This document shows positions 7,972-17,236 of a DNA stretch of 64,000 bases, piece by piece. The notes below the pieces were generated by a model. The model saw only the letters and a program-made list of their open reading frames with translations. It made no database searches and had not been told where the DNA came from. The position numbers and the translations under genes are program-made. The stretch covers positions 744,001 to 808,000 of the forward strand of contig NZ_PIRO01000001.1 of assembly GCF_003048905.1 (NCBI RefSeq), written 5' to 3'. Source of the stretch: Campylobacter concisus (GTDB lineage Bacteria; Campylobacterota; Campylobacteria; Campylobacterales; Campylobacteraceae). Within the stretch, counting starts at the first letter, position 1. Every line of letters begins with the position of its first letter.

Positions 7972-10900
7972 CTTTTTTTGCTCCCTTTCTCCAGTATTTC
8001 TCATTTAAATTTTCAAGCAAATAGTAAAACATTGGCACGAAAAATATAGCTATCGTCGTAGAAGCGATCATACCACCAACCACGCCAGTTCCTAACGAGT
8101 GGCGAGATGCAGCGCCTGCGCCTGTGCTTATAACCATCGGGAAAACGCCTAGAGTAAATGCAATTGATGTCATTACAATTGGTCTAAAGCGAAGTCTAGC
8201 TGCATTTATCGCTGAGTCAAATATACTCTTACCGCTATCACGCTCTTGCATTGCAAACTCTACGATCAAAATGGCGTTTTTAGCCGCTAGACCGATGAGT
8301 AGCAAGAGTCCGATCTCAAAGTAGATGTCATTTGTTAGCCCTCTTATCCAGACTGCTAGCAATGAACCAAATACCGCAAATGGTACGGCTGTGATAACCG
8401 CAAGTGGAATGAGCCATCTCTCGTACTGAGCAGCAAGGATGAGAAATACAAAGATCATACCAAAGATAAAAGCAACTGTGCCTGTTCCTTGAGAATTTAC
8501 CTCTTGATATGCCGTTCCCGCCCAGCTTATAGCGTAGTCCTCGCTGCTTAGCGTATCATTTACGACCTCTTGGATCGCTCTTATCGCATCACCTGATGTG
8601 TAGCCAGGTTTTGGATCGCCCATGATCTTAGCTGATGGAAAGAGGTTAAATCTATCAACGATATCAGGTCCAATCGTTCTTGTAAGTGTTGCTACTGAAT
8701 TTAGTGGCACCATGCCGCCATCATATGATCGGACGAAAATTTTTCTTAGATCCTCAGGATTATTTCTAAAACTTTCCTCGGCTCTTGCATATACTCGGTA
8801 AGACTTACCAGCAAGATTGAAGTCATTTATATAGTAAGAGCCAAAAGTAGCTGCTACCGTGCTAAAAATTTCGCTCTCACTTACGCCAAATAATTTAGCT
8901 TTTTCTTTATCAACTGTTATCTTGAACTGACGATAATTTGTCTCAAGCGTGGTTCTAACATTTGTTAGTTCAGGTCTTGCATTAGCTATTGCTGATACTT
9001 TTCTAGCGTCTGCTTCTATCTCGTTGTAACTCTTGCCGCTTTTATTTTGTAGATACATCTCAAAGCCACCAGTCATTGAAAGACCCATGATAGGTGGTAA
9101 ATTTACAACGAATGTCATTGAGTTTTTTGAGCCCCAAAGCATACCATTAAACTGGCCAGCTAATGTATCAGCTCCATTGTTAGCGCCTTTTCTCTCACTC
9201 CAATCTTTTAGCTTTATAAAGCTAACGGCTGAATTTTCCCTAAGCGAGCTAGCTAGTATGTCATAACCTGCAAAAGCCATAGTGAACTCAACATTTGGAT
9301 TGCTTAAAATGGCGTTGCTAATCGAGACTACTTCTTCTTTTGTCTTTAGCATATTTGTTGAAGGCGGAAGTGAGGTGATAACCATTAAAGCACCCTTGTC
9401 TTCTGAAGGCACAAGCCCTTTTGGCACAGCATCAAATAGCTTATAAGTGGCAAATCCTAAAATACCAATTACAATAAAGCTAATAATAATATGCCTTAAA
9501 ATTTTAGCCACTCCAGCCGTAAAGAGTCTAGTGCTAAAGTCAAAGAAGTCGTTAAATTTCTGAACTATCCAAAATGGCTTACTCTCCTGTTTCTTAAGCA
9601 TAACCGCACAAAGCGCTGGCGTAAGAGTAAGAGCAACAAAGCCTGAGATACAAACAGAAACAACAAGCGTTAGAGCAAACTGCTTTTGTATAACGCCAAC
9701 AAAGCCCTCCATGAAAGAGACTGGCACGAAAACAGCACAAAGCACGAGTACGATAGAGATAACTGGAGTTTGTACCTCTTCCATCGCCTTAAACGTCGCG
9801 TCTTTTACGCTGATCTCTTTATCTTCATGCAAAATTCTCTCGACATTTTCTATGACGATAATAGCGTCATCTACGACGATACCTATGGCAAGAACTAAGG
9901 CAAAAAGTGTAATCAAATTTATACTAAAACCCATCACATAAAGTCCGCCAAATGTACCTATGATAGATACTGGCACGGCAAGCATCGGAATGATAGTCGC
10001 ACGAAAACTTTTTAAGAAAAAGTACATTACGATTAAGACGAGTACCATCGCTTCAATGAAAGTTTTTATAACCTCATCAATTGAAACATCTATAAATTCT
10101 GTTGGATTGTAAGCTATGGTGTGCTCTAGTCCAACAGGATAAGTTTTCTTTAGCTCATTAAGCTTTTCTTTTACAGCATTTGCGGTAGCAAGAGCATTCG
10201 CATCGTTTTGTAAAAATAACAAAAGAGGAATAGCCGGCTTGCCGTTTAACATCGCATCGTTAGCATAGCTAGCTGCTCCAAGCTCTATGGTAGCTACATC
10301 TTTTAGCTTCAACACTGATCCATCGGAACTTTTAATTATTATATCGCCAAACTGAGCTGCATTTTTAAGACGTCCATCGGTACGAACAGAATAAACATAA
10401 GGATTACCACCATCCGATGGCTGTTCGCCTATCTTGCCAGCAGCGTATTGTGAGTTTTGAATTTTTACTTGAGAAATGACGTCGCTTGGAGTTAGTTTAA
10501 AATGAGCTAGTCTATCTGGCTTTAGCCAAATTCTCATAGAATACTCTTTAGTACCTATCAATACTGTATCACCTATGCCACTAACCCTTTTTATCTCATC
10601 AGCAATATTTAAATTTACATAGTTATATAGTTCGATCAAATCCATATTTGGATTTGTAAAGCCAACAACTTGAAGGATCGAGCCACTTCTTTCGCGCACT
10701 GTTACGCCCATATTTTGCACTTCTTGAGGCAGCCTTGAAAGAGCAGCTTGCACGCGGTTATTTACATCGATCGTAGCTTGTTTTGACGATGAGCCGATCT
10801 TAAAATATACGCTTATATTCATAGTACCTGCTGAGCTTGATGTGCTTTGCATATAGAGCATATTTTCAACGCCATTTATCTGATCTTCGATCGTACTTGC

Positions 10901-11086
10901 GACTGAGTCGGCGATAGTCTGCGCATCGGCACCGCTATATGTCGCACTTACAGAGACAGTAGGTGGAGTAAGACTTGGATACTCCTCTATTGGAAGCCCC
11001 TTGATACCCATAAAACCTGCTATAACTATGATGATAGATATAACAGTCGCAAATATCGGGCGGTTTATAAAAAATCTTGAAAACAT
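7961..11086 (-). CDS. cmeB: RND multidrug efflux transporter, CmeB (HAE1/AcrB family)
   Basis: This is the proton-driven inner-membrane pump of CmeABC, 1041 residues, full length for AcrB-type transporters. It begins MFSRFFINRPIFATVISI, the typical first helix, and carries the second-half block GLAAKNAILIVEFA and the proton-relay region ALVLAIGIVVDDAIIVIEN, where the paired aspartates of helix 4 are visible. The large periplasmic loops are intact. It lies 10 bp after cmeA and overlaps cmeC, so the three are one operon. I see no truncation or frame break. Expression should depend on the operator upstream of cmeA and the state of the regulator gene. Confidence 0.95.
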   Translation of the reverse strand: MFSRFFINRPIFATVISIIIVIAGFMGIKGLPIEEYPSLTPPTVSVSATYSGADAQTIADSVASTIEDQINGVENMLYMQSTSSSAGTMNISVYFKIGSSSKQATIDVNNRVQAALSRLPQEVQNMGVTVRERSGSILQVVGFTNPNMDLIELYNYVNLNIADEIKRVSGIGDTVLIGTKEYSMRIWLKPDRLAHFKLTPSDVISQVKIQNSQYAAGKIGEQPSDGGNPYVYSVRTDGRLKNAAQFGDIIIKSSDGSVLKLKDVATIELGAASYANDAMLNGKPAIPLLLFLQNDANALATANAVKEKLNELKKTYPVGLEHTIAYNPTEFIDVSIDEVIKTFIEAMVLVLIVMYFFLKSFRATIIPMLAVPVSIIGTFGGLYVMGFSINLITLFALVLAIGIVVDDAIIVIENVERILHEDKEISVKDATFKAMEEVQTPVISIVLVLCAVFVPVSFMEGFVGVIQKQFALTLVVSVCISGFVALTLTPALCAVMLKKQESKPFWIVQKFNDFFDFSTRLFTAGVAKILRHIIISFIVIGILGFATYKLFDAVPKGLVPSEDKGALMVITSLPPSTNMLKTKEEVVSISNAILSNPNVEFTMAFAGYDILASSLRENSAVSFIKLKDWSERKGANNGADTLAGQFNGMLWGSKNSMTFVVNLPPIMGLSMTGGFEMYLQNKSGKSYNEIEADARKVSAIANARPELTNVRTTLETNYRQFKITVDKEKAKLFGVSESEIFSTVAATFGSYYINDFNLAGKSYRVYARAEESFRNNPEDLRKIFVRSYDGGMVPLNSVATLTRTIGPDIVDRFNLFPSAKIMGDPKPGYTSGDAIRAIQEVVNDTLSSEDYAISWAGTAYQEVNSQGTGTVAFIFGMIFVFLILAAQYERWLIPLAVITAVPFAVFGSLLAVWIRGLTNDIYFEIGLLLLIGLAAKNAILIVEFAMQERDSGKSIFDSAINAARLRFRPIVMTSIAFTLGVFPMVISTGAGAASRHSLGTGVVGGMIASTTIAIFFVPMFYYLLENLNEKYWRKGAKKDEK

Positions 11087-11096
11087 CTATCTGCCT

Positions 11097-12257
11097 TTAC
11101 TTGCTACTTGTAGCGTTTACATCTTTGCCGTTTATAAATTCCGCACTTAGGTCTTTATCAGTTTCAACTGGTGCACCAACTCCGATTTTAAGGAAGTTAT
11201 TAACGATTATCTTATCGCCATCTTCAAGACCTTCAGTGACTGCTACCATATTTTTTGTTTGATATCCTGTTTTTACATTTTTTTGGCTTACTTTGCCATC
11301 TTTTACGACTAAAACATAAGAGTTTGTAGCGCTTTGTTGAAGAGCAACTTGTGGGATGTTAAAGGCATTTTTTTGAACAAATCCACTCATCTTTATATGA
11401 CCAAACGCACCTGGTAAAATTTTACCTTCACTATTATCAAAGCTAGCCTTTGCTAAAACGCTGCCAGTTGCGGTATTTACGACGTTATCTATAAAATTTA
11501 CTTTACCATTAAAATTTTCGCCATTGACGCTTAACACAGCATCACTATTTAGCTGTTGCCACGAGCCGTTATCCAAATTTGTCTTTCTAGTTAGATTATC
11601 CACATCAGCGATATAAAATTCTGCTTCAATAGGATTTATTTTTGTAAGTCTTACAAGCTTTGTTTGGTTTGCTATGACAAGCGAGCCAACATCTACTTGG
11701 TTATCACCCACTACGCCGTCAAATGGCGCTATGATAGTCGTGTAACCAAGGTCGATTTTTGCATTTTTTAAATTTGCTTTTGCGCTTACTAAATTCGCAT
11801 TTGCAATGTCATAGGCTGCAACTGCTGCGTCATAGTCTTTTTGAGAGACTGCATTTTTCTTATAAAGGGCAGAAATTCTTTTAAACTCGGTCTCGGCATT
11901 TTTCAAATTTGCATTTGCCACGCCAACAGAGGCATCAAGTGAGTCAAAGCTAGCTTGATATTTTTCTGGATCTATTAAAAATAACTTATCGCCCGCTTTT
12001 ACTTTACTTCCTGGCTTAAAAAACTGCTTTATGATCGTGCCGCCAACCTTTGGATAGATGATGACATCTTGACTACTTGCAACCGTTGCAGTGTAATCAA
12101 AACTAATAGGTATGTCTGTTTTTTGTGCGATAAAAATATCCACATGAGATAGTGGCATCTGGCGACCTGCTGCCGCTTTATTCTCTTTATTTTCGAAACA
12201 ACCACTTAGAAATAAAACTGCAACCGAAAGCACAAGAGCACTTTTAAAATTTGCCAT
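11097..12257 (-). CDS. cmeA: Periplasmic adaptor (membrane fusion) protein, CmeA
   Basis: This is the adaptor that links CmeB to CmeC. It is a 386-residue lipoprotein (signal ALVLSVAVLFLSGC) with the HlyD/AcrA order: a barrel-sandwich half, a coiled-coil hairpin (about 100-170), the second lipoyl half with GYTTIIAPFDGVVGD, and the beta-barrel. It is the first gene of the cmeABC operon. A TetR operator of CmeR type lies 41 bp upstream of the start, and a possible -10 element (TATGAT, reading 12292 to 12287) lies between the operator and the gene. Confidence 0.94.
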   Translation of the reverse strand: MANFKSALVLSVAVLFLSGCFENKENKAAAGRQMPLSHVDIFIAQKTDIPISFDYTATVASSQDVIIYPKVGGTIIKQFFKPGSKVKAGDKLFLIDPEKYQASFDSLDASVGVANANLKNAETEFKRISALYKKNAVSQKDYDAAVAAYDIANANLVSAKANLKNAKIDLGYTTIIAPFDGVVGDNQVDVGSLVIANQTKLVRLTKINPIEAEFYIADVDNLTRKTNLDNGSWQQLNSDAVLSVNGENFNGKVNFIDNVVNTATGSVLAKASFDNSEGKILPGAFGHIKMSGFVQKNAFNIPQVALQQSATNSYVLVVKDGKVSQKNVKTGYQTKNMVAVTEGLEDGDKIIVNNFLKIGVGAPVETDKDLSAEFINGKDVNATSSK

Positions 12258-12297
12258 AAAAACCTCTCTTAATTTTAAATTTTAATATCATATTTAG

Positions 12298-12321
12298 TTT
12301 TTGTAATAATTGTTACAAAAA
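12298..12321. promoter_or_regulatory. CmeR-type operator upstream of cmeABC
   Basis: This is a perfect inverted repeat: arms TTTTTGTAA and TTACAAAAA separated by 6 bp. Its core, TGTAATAATTGTTACA, closely matches the known C. jejuni CmeR site (half-sites TGTAA/TTACA at the same spacing). It lies between the regulator gene and cmeA, where repressor binding would block the pump promoter. Confidence 0.8.
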
Positions 12322-12365
12322 TTTAAAGTTCTCGATTCTATTAGAAAACAAATAAAAAGTCAATT

Positions 12366-12993
12366 TTATTTTTTACTAATTCCATTCAAAAACAACTCAA
12401 CACACAAGCCAATATGCTTTTTACGTTCTTTTTCACTAAGCTTTGGTTCTTCATTTATCAAAAGCGAATCGTAGTAATAAGCTCCTATCACACTTTGTAT
12501 AAAGTACTTTGCAGCAAATTTGGCTGAAAATTTTGAATCAAGTTTGGCTTTTACCTCATCTCTTTCAAAGAAATTTATAAGCACAAGATCGATCTTTTTT
12601 AAAATTTGATCCAAAAACGTCTTACCAAGTTTGCCACCATTTTTAGAACCCTCACTCATCATTATCCTACCAAGAGAGATATGCCTTTTGCTACAAACGA
12701 TAGAAAATATTATGGTTGCAAATTTAGTTAAAAATTCCTCCAAGCTGTGAGAAATTTTAAGATCTATTTTCTCATCGATCTCTTTTATAAGGCTATCTAT
12801 CTCTTGCTCAACGATCGCCTCAAAAAGCCCCTCTTTGTTCTCAAAAAACGTATAAATGCTAGAAAGCGATCCACCACTTATCGCTACGATGTCGCTTAAG
12901 CTTGTCTTTTCGTATCCTTTTTCTAAAAATAGCTCAAGTGCTGTTTTTACAATAAGTTCGTATCTTTTTTTTACCCTTTTCTGATATCGCCAT
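12366..12993 (-). pseudogene. cmeR: TetR-family repressor CmeR, out of frame at an A8 tract
   Basis: The locus encodes a TetR regulator in the position of cmeR (between cmeA and ccoG). From the ATG at 12993 the frame reads MAISEKGKKK and stops after about 19 codons. Reading seven instead of eight A residues at 12965-12972 gives one continuous protein of about 209 residues, with a helix-turn-helix region (LELFLEKGYEKTSLSDI, then GGSLSSIYTFFENKEGL) and the C-terminus GLCVELFLNGISKK, much like C. jejuni CmeR. As written the gene is off. The alternatives are phase variation, transcriptional slippage that yields some repressor, or a homopolymer sequencing error. The operator it would bind is intact. 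Confidence 0.85.
12965..12972 (-). repeat. A8 homopolymer at the cmeR frame break
   Basis: Eight T on the plus strand (eight A in the coding strand), within the first 10 codons of cmeR. A change of one base switches the repressor frame on or off. Confidence 0.9.
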
Positions 12994-13023
12994 CTTGCTT
13001 CCTGTTAAATTTTTGCCATTTTA

Positions 13024-14349
13024 TCATCTTTTAGGATAGATAAAAGTACTTTGCCTTTGCACGCTGATAGCTGGCTCATCGGTGGCATAGGCTTTTATAT
13101 TTATATGTTTTAAAAGATCTTTATCGCTTAAATTTTCATTTTTTGATTTTAATGTGACAATGACTCGTTGCTTTGCACCAGCTTTTAATATAAATGGCTT
13201 ATTTGGACGAGAAATTTCTATATTCTTATCATCTACTTCAAAGTAAAAGGCATGCTCTTTATTTTGTGTATTTTGCACCAAAAATACGTAAGAATTTTCG
13301 ACTTCATTTTCGCCTAAAATTTTATAAAGCTCACTTGTTCTATTTATGTTTAAAAGCATACTTTCTTTTTTTCCACTCATCAATGCCCCAGCTGTCAAAA
13401 CAATGCCCAAAATAACGAGATAAGCAACCGTTCTAAAGCGTAAAATTTTGACTCTTTTTTGCTCTTTTATAGAGTTTATACTTCTCCACTCAATAAGTGA
13501 ACTTTCATCAAAATGCTTCATCACTTTAGCACAAGCATCGCTACACTCTAGACAATTTATGCATTCAAGCTGCATACCTTTTCTTATATCAATGTGCGTT
13601 GGGCATACTCTTACGCACGCCTCGCAGCCAGTACACAGCGCGCCTTCTTCTTTTGGTTTTTTAAATTTCTCTTTTCCGTTATAGATTACGCCACCTCTTT
13701 TTTGATTGTAAATAACTTGGATCGTATCGTTATCAAACATCACTGATTGCACCCTAGCGTAAGGACAAACATAAATACAAAAATTTTCTTTTAAAATGAT
13801 GACATCATAAACTAACCAAATAGCAATAACAAGCCAAAATGCAAGCAAAACTCCATGTTCGCTTGGCTCTTTTAAATAAGCAAAAAAATCAAGCGGTGGC
13901 ACAAAATACCATAGAAAATTTGCCGAAATAACAAGAGCTAAAACACACCAAATTCCAACTGCTAAAGCACGCTTTAAAATTTGTCCTTTTGGCTCATTTT
14001 GTTTATTTTGGATATTTTTTCTGATCTTTAAAATTTTAGTTTGCAAAAGGTCACGAAATATCGTTCTAAAAATAGTTTGCGGACAGCTCCAACCGCACCA
14101 AACGCGCCCTGCAAGTGTCGTTAGAAAAAATATGCTTAAGAACAAAATAATAAATAAAAATGGCAACAAATAAAGCTCTTGCATATCAAATTTTGTAAAA
14201 AAGAGATCAACTCTACTTTTATCAAAACTTAGTAAAAATAACTGTGCATCATTTACCCTGATAAATGGCAAAACAAAGACAAATAGCGTGATACAGGCAA
14301 AAAAAATGTAACGCCTCTTGGCGTAGCTAAGATGAAAATCCTTTGACAT
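13024..14349 (-). CDS. ccoG: Cytochrome c oxidase accessory protein CcoG (polyferredoxin)
   Basis: This is an inner-membrane iron-sulfur protein needed for copper delivery and assembly of cbb3-type oxidase. Its 441 residues include about five membrane helices, the GRVWCGWSCPQTIFR signature of the NapH/CcoG family, and two 4Fe-4S clusters (CTGCEACVRVCPTHI and CINCLECSDACAKV). The C-terminal third is a soluble periplasmic Ig-like domain typical of RdxA/FixG/CcoG. It has the C. jejuni Cj0369c position, next to cmeR and facing rpsU. All expected cysteines are present. Confidence 0.92.
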   Translation of the reverse strand: MSKDFHLSYAKRRYIFFACITLFVFVLPFIRVNDAQLFLLSFDKSRVDLFFTKFDMQELYLLPFLFIILFLSIFFLTTLAGRVWCGWSCPQTIFRTIFRDLLQTKILKIRKNIQNKQNEPKGQILKRALAVGIWCVLALVISANFLWYFVPPLDFFAYLKEPSEHGVLLAFWLVIAIWLVYDVIILKENFCIYVCPYARVQSVMFDNDTIQVIYNQKRGGVIYNGKEKFKKPKEEGALCTGCEACVRVCPTHIDIRKGMQLECINCLECSDACAKVMKHFDESSLIEWRSINSIKEQKRVKILRFRTVAYLVILGIVLTAGALMSGKKESMLLNINRTSELYKILGENEVENSYVFLVQNTQNKEHAFYFEVDDKNIEISRPNKPFILKAGAKQRVIVTLKSKNENLSDKDLLKHINIKAYATDEPAISVQRQSTFIYPKR

Positions 14350-14446
14350 AATAAGCCTTTTTTGAAATTTTATGATTATAAAGCTTATGGCATTAAAAGA
14401 GTTTTAAAAAAAAATAGTTAAAAGCTTAAATTTATGAAAATTAAAC

Positions 14447-14452
14447 TATACT
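14447..14452 (+). promoter_or_regulatory. Possible sigma70 -10 element for rpsU
   Basis: TATACT lies 33 bp before the rpsU start in the divergent gap with ccoG, preceded by the A/T-rich stretch usual for Campylobacter promoters, which lack a strong -35. Confidence 0.4.
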
Positions 14453-14484
14453 CACGGCTTATTTTAATCTGAAAGGTGGTGAGG

Positions 14485-14700
14485 ACGTTGCCTGGTATTA
14501 AGGTACATCCTAACGAGTCATTTGACGAGGGTTACAGAAAGTTTAAGAAACAAACTGACCGTAACTTAGTAGTAACTGAAGCAAGAGCTAGACGCTTCTT
14601 TGAGCCTAAAACTGAGATCCGCAAAAAACAAAAAATTGCAGCTCGCAAGAAAATGCTTAAACGTCTTTATATGCTTAGACGCTACGAGTCAAGACTCTAA
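14485..14700 (+). CDS. rpsU: 30S ribosomal protein S21
   Basis: This is a small basic protein of the 30S head/platform that helps mRNA binding at initiation. The sequence [13 protein letters not shown]...[16 protein letters not shown] is typical of campylobacterial S21. The frame is open from a GTG at 14476, but family members begin MPGIKV. The start is therefore TTG at 14485, with AGG about 6 bp upstream. That gives 71 residues, the family length. A terminator hairpin follows. Confidence 0.93.
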   Translation, partial: TLPGIKVHPNESFDEGYRKFKKQTDRNLVVTEARARRFFEPKTEIRKKQKIAARKKMLKRLYMLRRYESRL

Positions 14701-14707
14701 AACCAAG

Positions 14708-14732
14708 ACAAAGAGGGCTTTGCTCTCTTTGT
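14708..14732 (+). terminator. Rho-independent terminator after rpsU
   Basis: Arms ACAAAGAG and CTCTTTGT form an 8-bp stem with a 9-base loop, followed by T-rich sequence. Confidence 0.65.
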
Positions 14733-14803
14733 TTAACTCTTCTTTTAGCCTTATTTTTTTATAATCAAAGCAATTTTTTTATTTTATTTTAAACGGAAAT
14801 TCG

Positions 14804-15436
14804 ATGCAAAAGCTAGCTATAAACGAAGCTGCAGAAATTTTAGGCATAACAAAAGAAGCAGTCTATAATAGAATCCGCCGTGGTTCTATAAATACAGTCA
14901 TTGAAAATGGCATAAAATTTGTCATCCTTGATGAGAAACCAAGTAGCGAAAAAGCCACAAAATCCGCTCCAAAAAGCACAAAAATTAAATCCCAAAATGA
15001 TGAGTTTGTAAATTATTTGCTAAATGAGTTAAGCGAGTTAAAGAGCTTAAATTTAAACTTGCAAGCCGATAAAGATAGGCTTTTTAAAGAAAAAGAGCAG
15101 ATGTTAATCGAGCGAAAAAATGAAATTTTGCAAATTTATAAAGATAGAGATGAGAAGCTCATGCAGTTTTTAAATGCTATGCAAAGGCCGCTTTTAGCAC
15201 AAAAAAATGACGATATGCCAAATAATGAAGCGATAGAGGCTGAGATAGAAAATGAGTCAAAATGGATAAATTTAAGTGAATTTTTAAAGGAGTTAAATCT
15301 AAAGCCAAAGGCAACGAAAAAGGCCAGTGAAAAGATAATAAAAAACATACACCGCTCCAAATTTATAAAATTTAAACGAGGGGTGATACTTGTTAGAAGA
15401 CATAAAAATTTAAAAGAGTTGATAGGAGAGATATGA
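14804..15436 (+). CDS. Helix-turn-helix / coiled-coil DNA-binding-like protein
   Basis: This is a 210-residue protein. Residues 1-45 (AINEAAEILGITKEAVYNRI) form a MerR/excisionase-type helix-turn-helix with a short wing. A lysine-rich linker leads to a coiled coil (about residues 65-125, rich in L, E and K). The C-terminal part (about 155-210) is a second conserved basic region, RSKFIKFKRGVILVRRHKNL. The domain order suggests a DNA-binding protein that dimerises through the coil. Function and target are unknown. It overlaps the next gene by 4 bp, so it is co-translated with the UPF0323 lipoprotein. Confidence 0.7.
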   Translation: MQKLAINEAAEILGITKEAVYNRIRRGSINTVIENGIKFVILDEKPSSEKATKSAPKSTKIKSQNDEFVNYLLNELSELKSLNLNLQADKDRLFKEKEQMLIERKNEILQIYKDRDEKLMQFLNAMQRPLLAQKNDDMPNNEAIEAEIENESKWINLSEFLKELNLKPKATKKASEKIIKNIHRSKFIKFKRGVILVRRHKNLKELIGEI

Positions 15437-16050
15437 AACACATTAAAAAGATAGCTACTTATGCTGCGGTAGGCGGATTTGGTGCGATCGTTATGGCTGG
15501 CCTTGCTGGTTGTGGCAGTAACAATGGCGGTGATGAAAACGCACTAAATGAGGTTGCACAAAAAAATGGTGCCTTTGTCATCATCGAAGAGAGCGCACCT
15601 GGCGTTTATAAAATCTTAGAAGAGTACCCAAGCACCGAAACTAGGGTCGTGCTAAAAGATATCAACGGCACTGAGCGTGTGCTAAGTAAAGACGAGATCG
15701 ATAAGCTCCTAGCTCAAGCAAACGCAAATATCGACAATGGCACTTCAAATTTAACAAAAACGAGTGATGCACAGCTAAGTAGCGGCAGTCTAAGCCTTGG
15801 TGAGACGATACTTGCCTCAGCAGCCGGTGCGATACTTGGTAGCTGGATAGGTAGCAAGCTTTTTGGAAATCAAAATTTCCAAGCTACTCGTCAAAATTCT
15901 TACAAAAATCCAAGCGCATACACAAGAAGCGTTGATAGCTTTAATAAGCAAAAAGCGGCAAATTCTGCTGCAAGAAGCAGTGGCGGCAAGAGTGGATTTT
16001 TCGGTGGTGGCTCAAAATCAAGCTCTAGCTCATCAAGCTTTGGAGGCTGA
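15433..16050 (+). CDS. UPF0323 family lipoprotein
   Basis: This 205-residue lipoprotein has signal peptide GGFGAIVMAGLAGC, so lipidation is predicted at Cys27. The mature part has a short conserved domain (about 40-95), then a glycine/alanine-rich segment (TILASAAGAILGSWIG), and it ends in a serine/glycine-rich tail (SKSSSSSSSFGG). It corresponds to C. jejuni Cj0371, a UPF0323 member. The precise role is not established to my knowledge. Two bases separate it from the glutathionylspermidine-synthase-like gene, so the two are one transcription unit. Confidence 0.85.
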   Translation: MKHIKKIATYAAVGGFGAIVMAGLAGCGSNNGGDENALNEVAQKNGAFVIIEESAPGVYKILEEYPSTETRVVLKDINGTERVLSKDEIDKLLAQANANIDNGTSNLTKTSDAQLSSGSLSLGETILASAAGAILGSWIGSKLFGNQNFQATRQNSYKNPSAYTRSVDSFNKQKAANSAARSSGGKSGFFGGGSKSSSSSSSFGG

Positions 16051-16052
16051 AA

Positions 16053-17234
16053 ATGATAAATTTAAGAAAAATCACTCCGTTAAATAACGAATTTATGGAA
16101 AAAATCGGCTTTGCATGGCATACAGATAACGATAACAGCTCATATATCGCAGATGAGATCGTACAGGTAAAAGCAAGTGAAGCGGATGCTTACTATGAAG
16201 CGGCAAATGAGCTATACGATATGTATGTAAATGCTGCTCAGTACGTCATTGACAACAACCTTTTTCACGAGATAGGCATACCATTTAATCTCGTTGATAG
16301 CATCAAAAAAAGCTGGGAAAATGACGTTCACTGGCACCTTTATGGCAGGTTTGATCTAGCGGGTGGGCTTGATGGCAAGCCGATAAAACTGATCGAATTT
16401 AACGCCGACACGCCAACGGCAGTCTTTGAGACGGCGATCATCCAGTGGGCGATGCTAAAGCTAAATCATATGGATGAAGCAGAACAATTTAATAACCTTT
16501 ATGAGGCTCTAAAGCAAAATTTTAAGCGTCTAATAACTCTTGGCGATGATAATGTAAATTTTGAGGATGTTTACGAGGGCTGGGGGATACTATTTAGCTC
16601 TATCGCTGGCAGTATCGAGGATGAGCAAACCGTGAAATTACTACAATACATCGCAAAAGAGGCTGGATTTAAAACCGACTTTGCCTACGTTGATGAGGTC
16701 GTTTTTAACGATGATGAGGGCATTTTTAAAGGTGATGAAAATTTCGAGTACTGGTTTAAGCTTGTGCCTTGGGAGAGCATAGCGATCGATGAGGGCGAGC
16801 TAGCACTCATACTTTCAAATATCATCAAAAACCAAAAAGCCATTATCATAAATCCAGCCTACACACTACTTTTTCAAAGTAAGGGAATTTTAAAAATTCT
16901 TTGGGATCTTTATCCAAATCATCCACTCTTACTTGAGACTTCAAACGAGCCACTAAAAGGCAAAAAATATGTGAAAAAGCCGGTATTTGGCAGAGAAGGA
17001 GCTAACGTCTCAATACACGATGAAAACGGTGCGCAAATAGCAAGTAATGACGGCGAATACGACTCAAATAAAGCCATTTATCAAGAATTTTACGAGTTTA
17101 ATCAAGATGAAAGAGGCGATAACTACCAAGCAGGCGTATTTTACGCTTATGAAGCGTGTGCGCTTGGATATAGAAAGGGCGGCAAAATTTTAGATAACTA
17201 CTCTAAATTTGTAGGACATTTCATTAAGGACTAA
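16053..17234 (+). CDS. Glutathionylspermidine synthase family ATP-grasp protein
   Basis: This 393-residue protein matches the synthase half of glutathionylspermidine synthase (the YgiC/YjfC type), an ATP-grasp ligase that would join a carboxylate to an amine using ATP. Visible signatures are the N-terminal block FAWHTD, LIEFNADTPTAVFET (the metal/ATP-binding loop) and KPVFGREGANVSI near residue 310. The amidase half found in E. coli Gss is absent, as in C. jejuni Cj0372. The real substrate of these short proteins is unknown. The pairing with a UPF0323 lipoprotein is conserved in Campylobacter. Confidence 0.85.
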   Translation: MINLRKITPLNNEFMEKIGFAWHTDNDNSSYIADEIVQVKASEADAYYEAANELYDMYVNAAQYVIDNNLFHEIGIPFNLVDSIKKSWENDVHWHLYGRFDLAGGLDGKPIKLIEFNADTPTAVFETAIIQWAMLKLNHMDEAEQFNNLYEALKQNFKRLITLGDDNVNFEDVYEGWGILFSSIAGSIEDEQTVKLLQYIAKEAGFKTDFAYVDEVVFNDDEGIFKGDENFEYWFKLVPWESIAIDEGELALILSNIIKNQKAIIINPAYTLLFQSKGILKILWDLYPNHPLLLETSNEPLKGKKYVKKPVFGREGANVSIHDENGAQIASNDGEYDSNKAIYQEFYEFNQDERGDNYQAGVFYAYEACALGYRKGGKILDNYSKFVGHFIKD

Positions 17235-17236
17235 AG

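Noticed and set aside
12366-12743. A 125-residue TetR-like protein starting at TTG
   Set aside because: It lacks the DNA-binding domain, which is encoded upstream in a frame that joins by removing one A; it is better read as frame-shifted cmeR.
15136-15441. Minus-strand frame of 101 codons
   Set aside because: It is the antisense shadow of the coiled-coil protein gene, without a ribosome-binding site.
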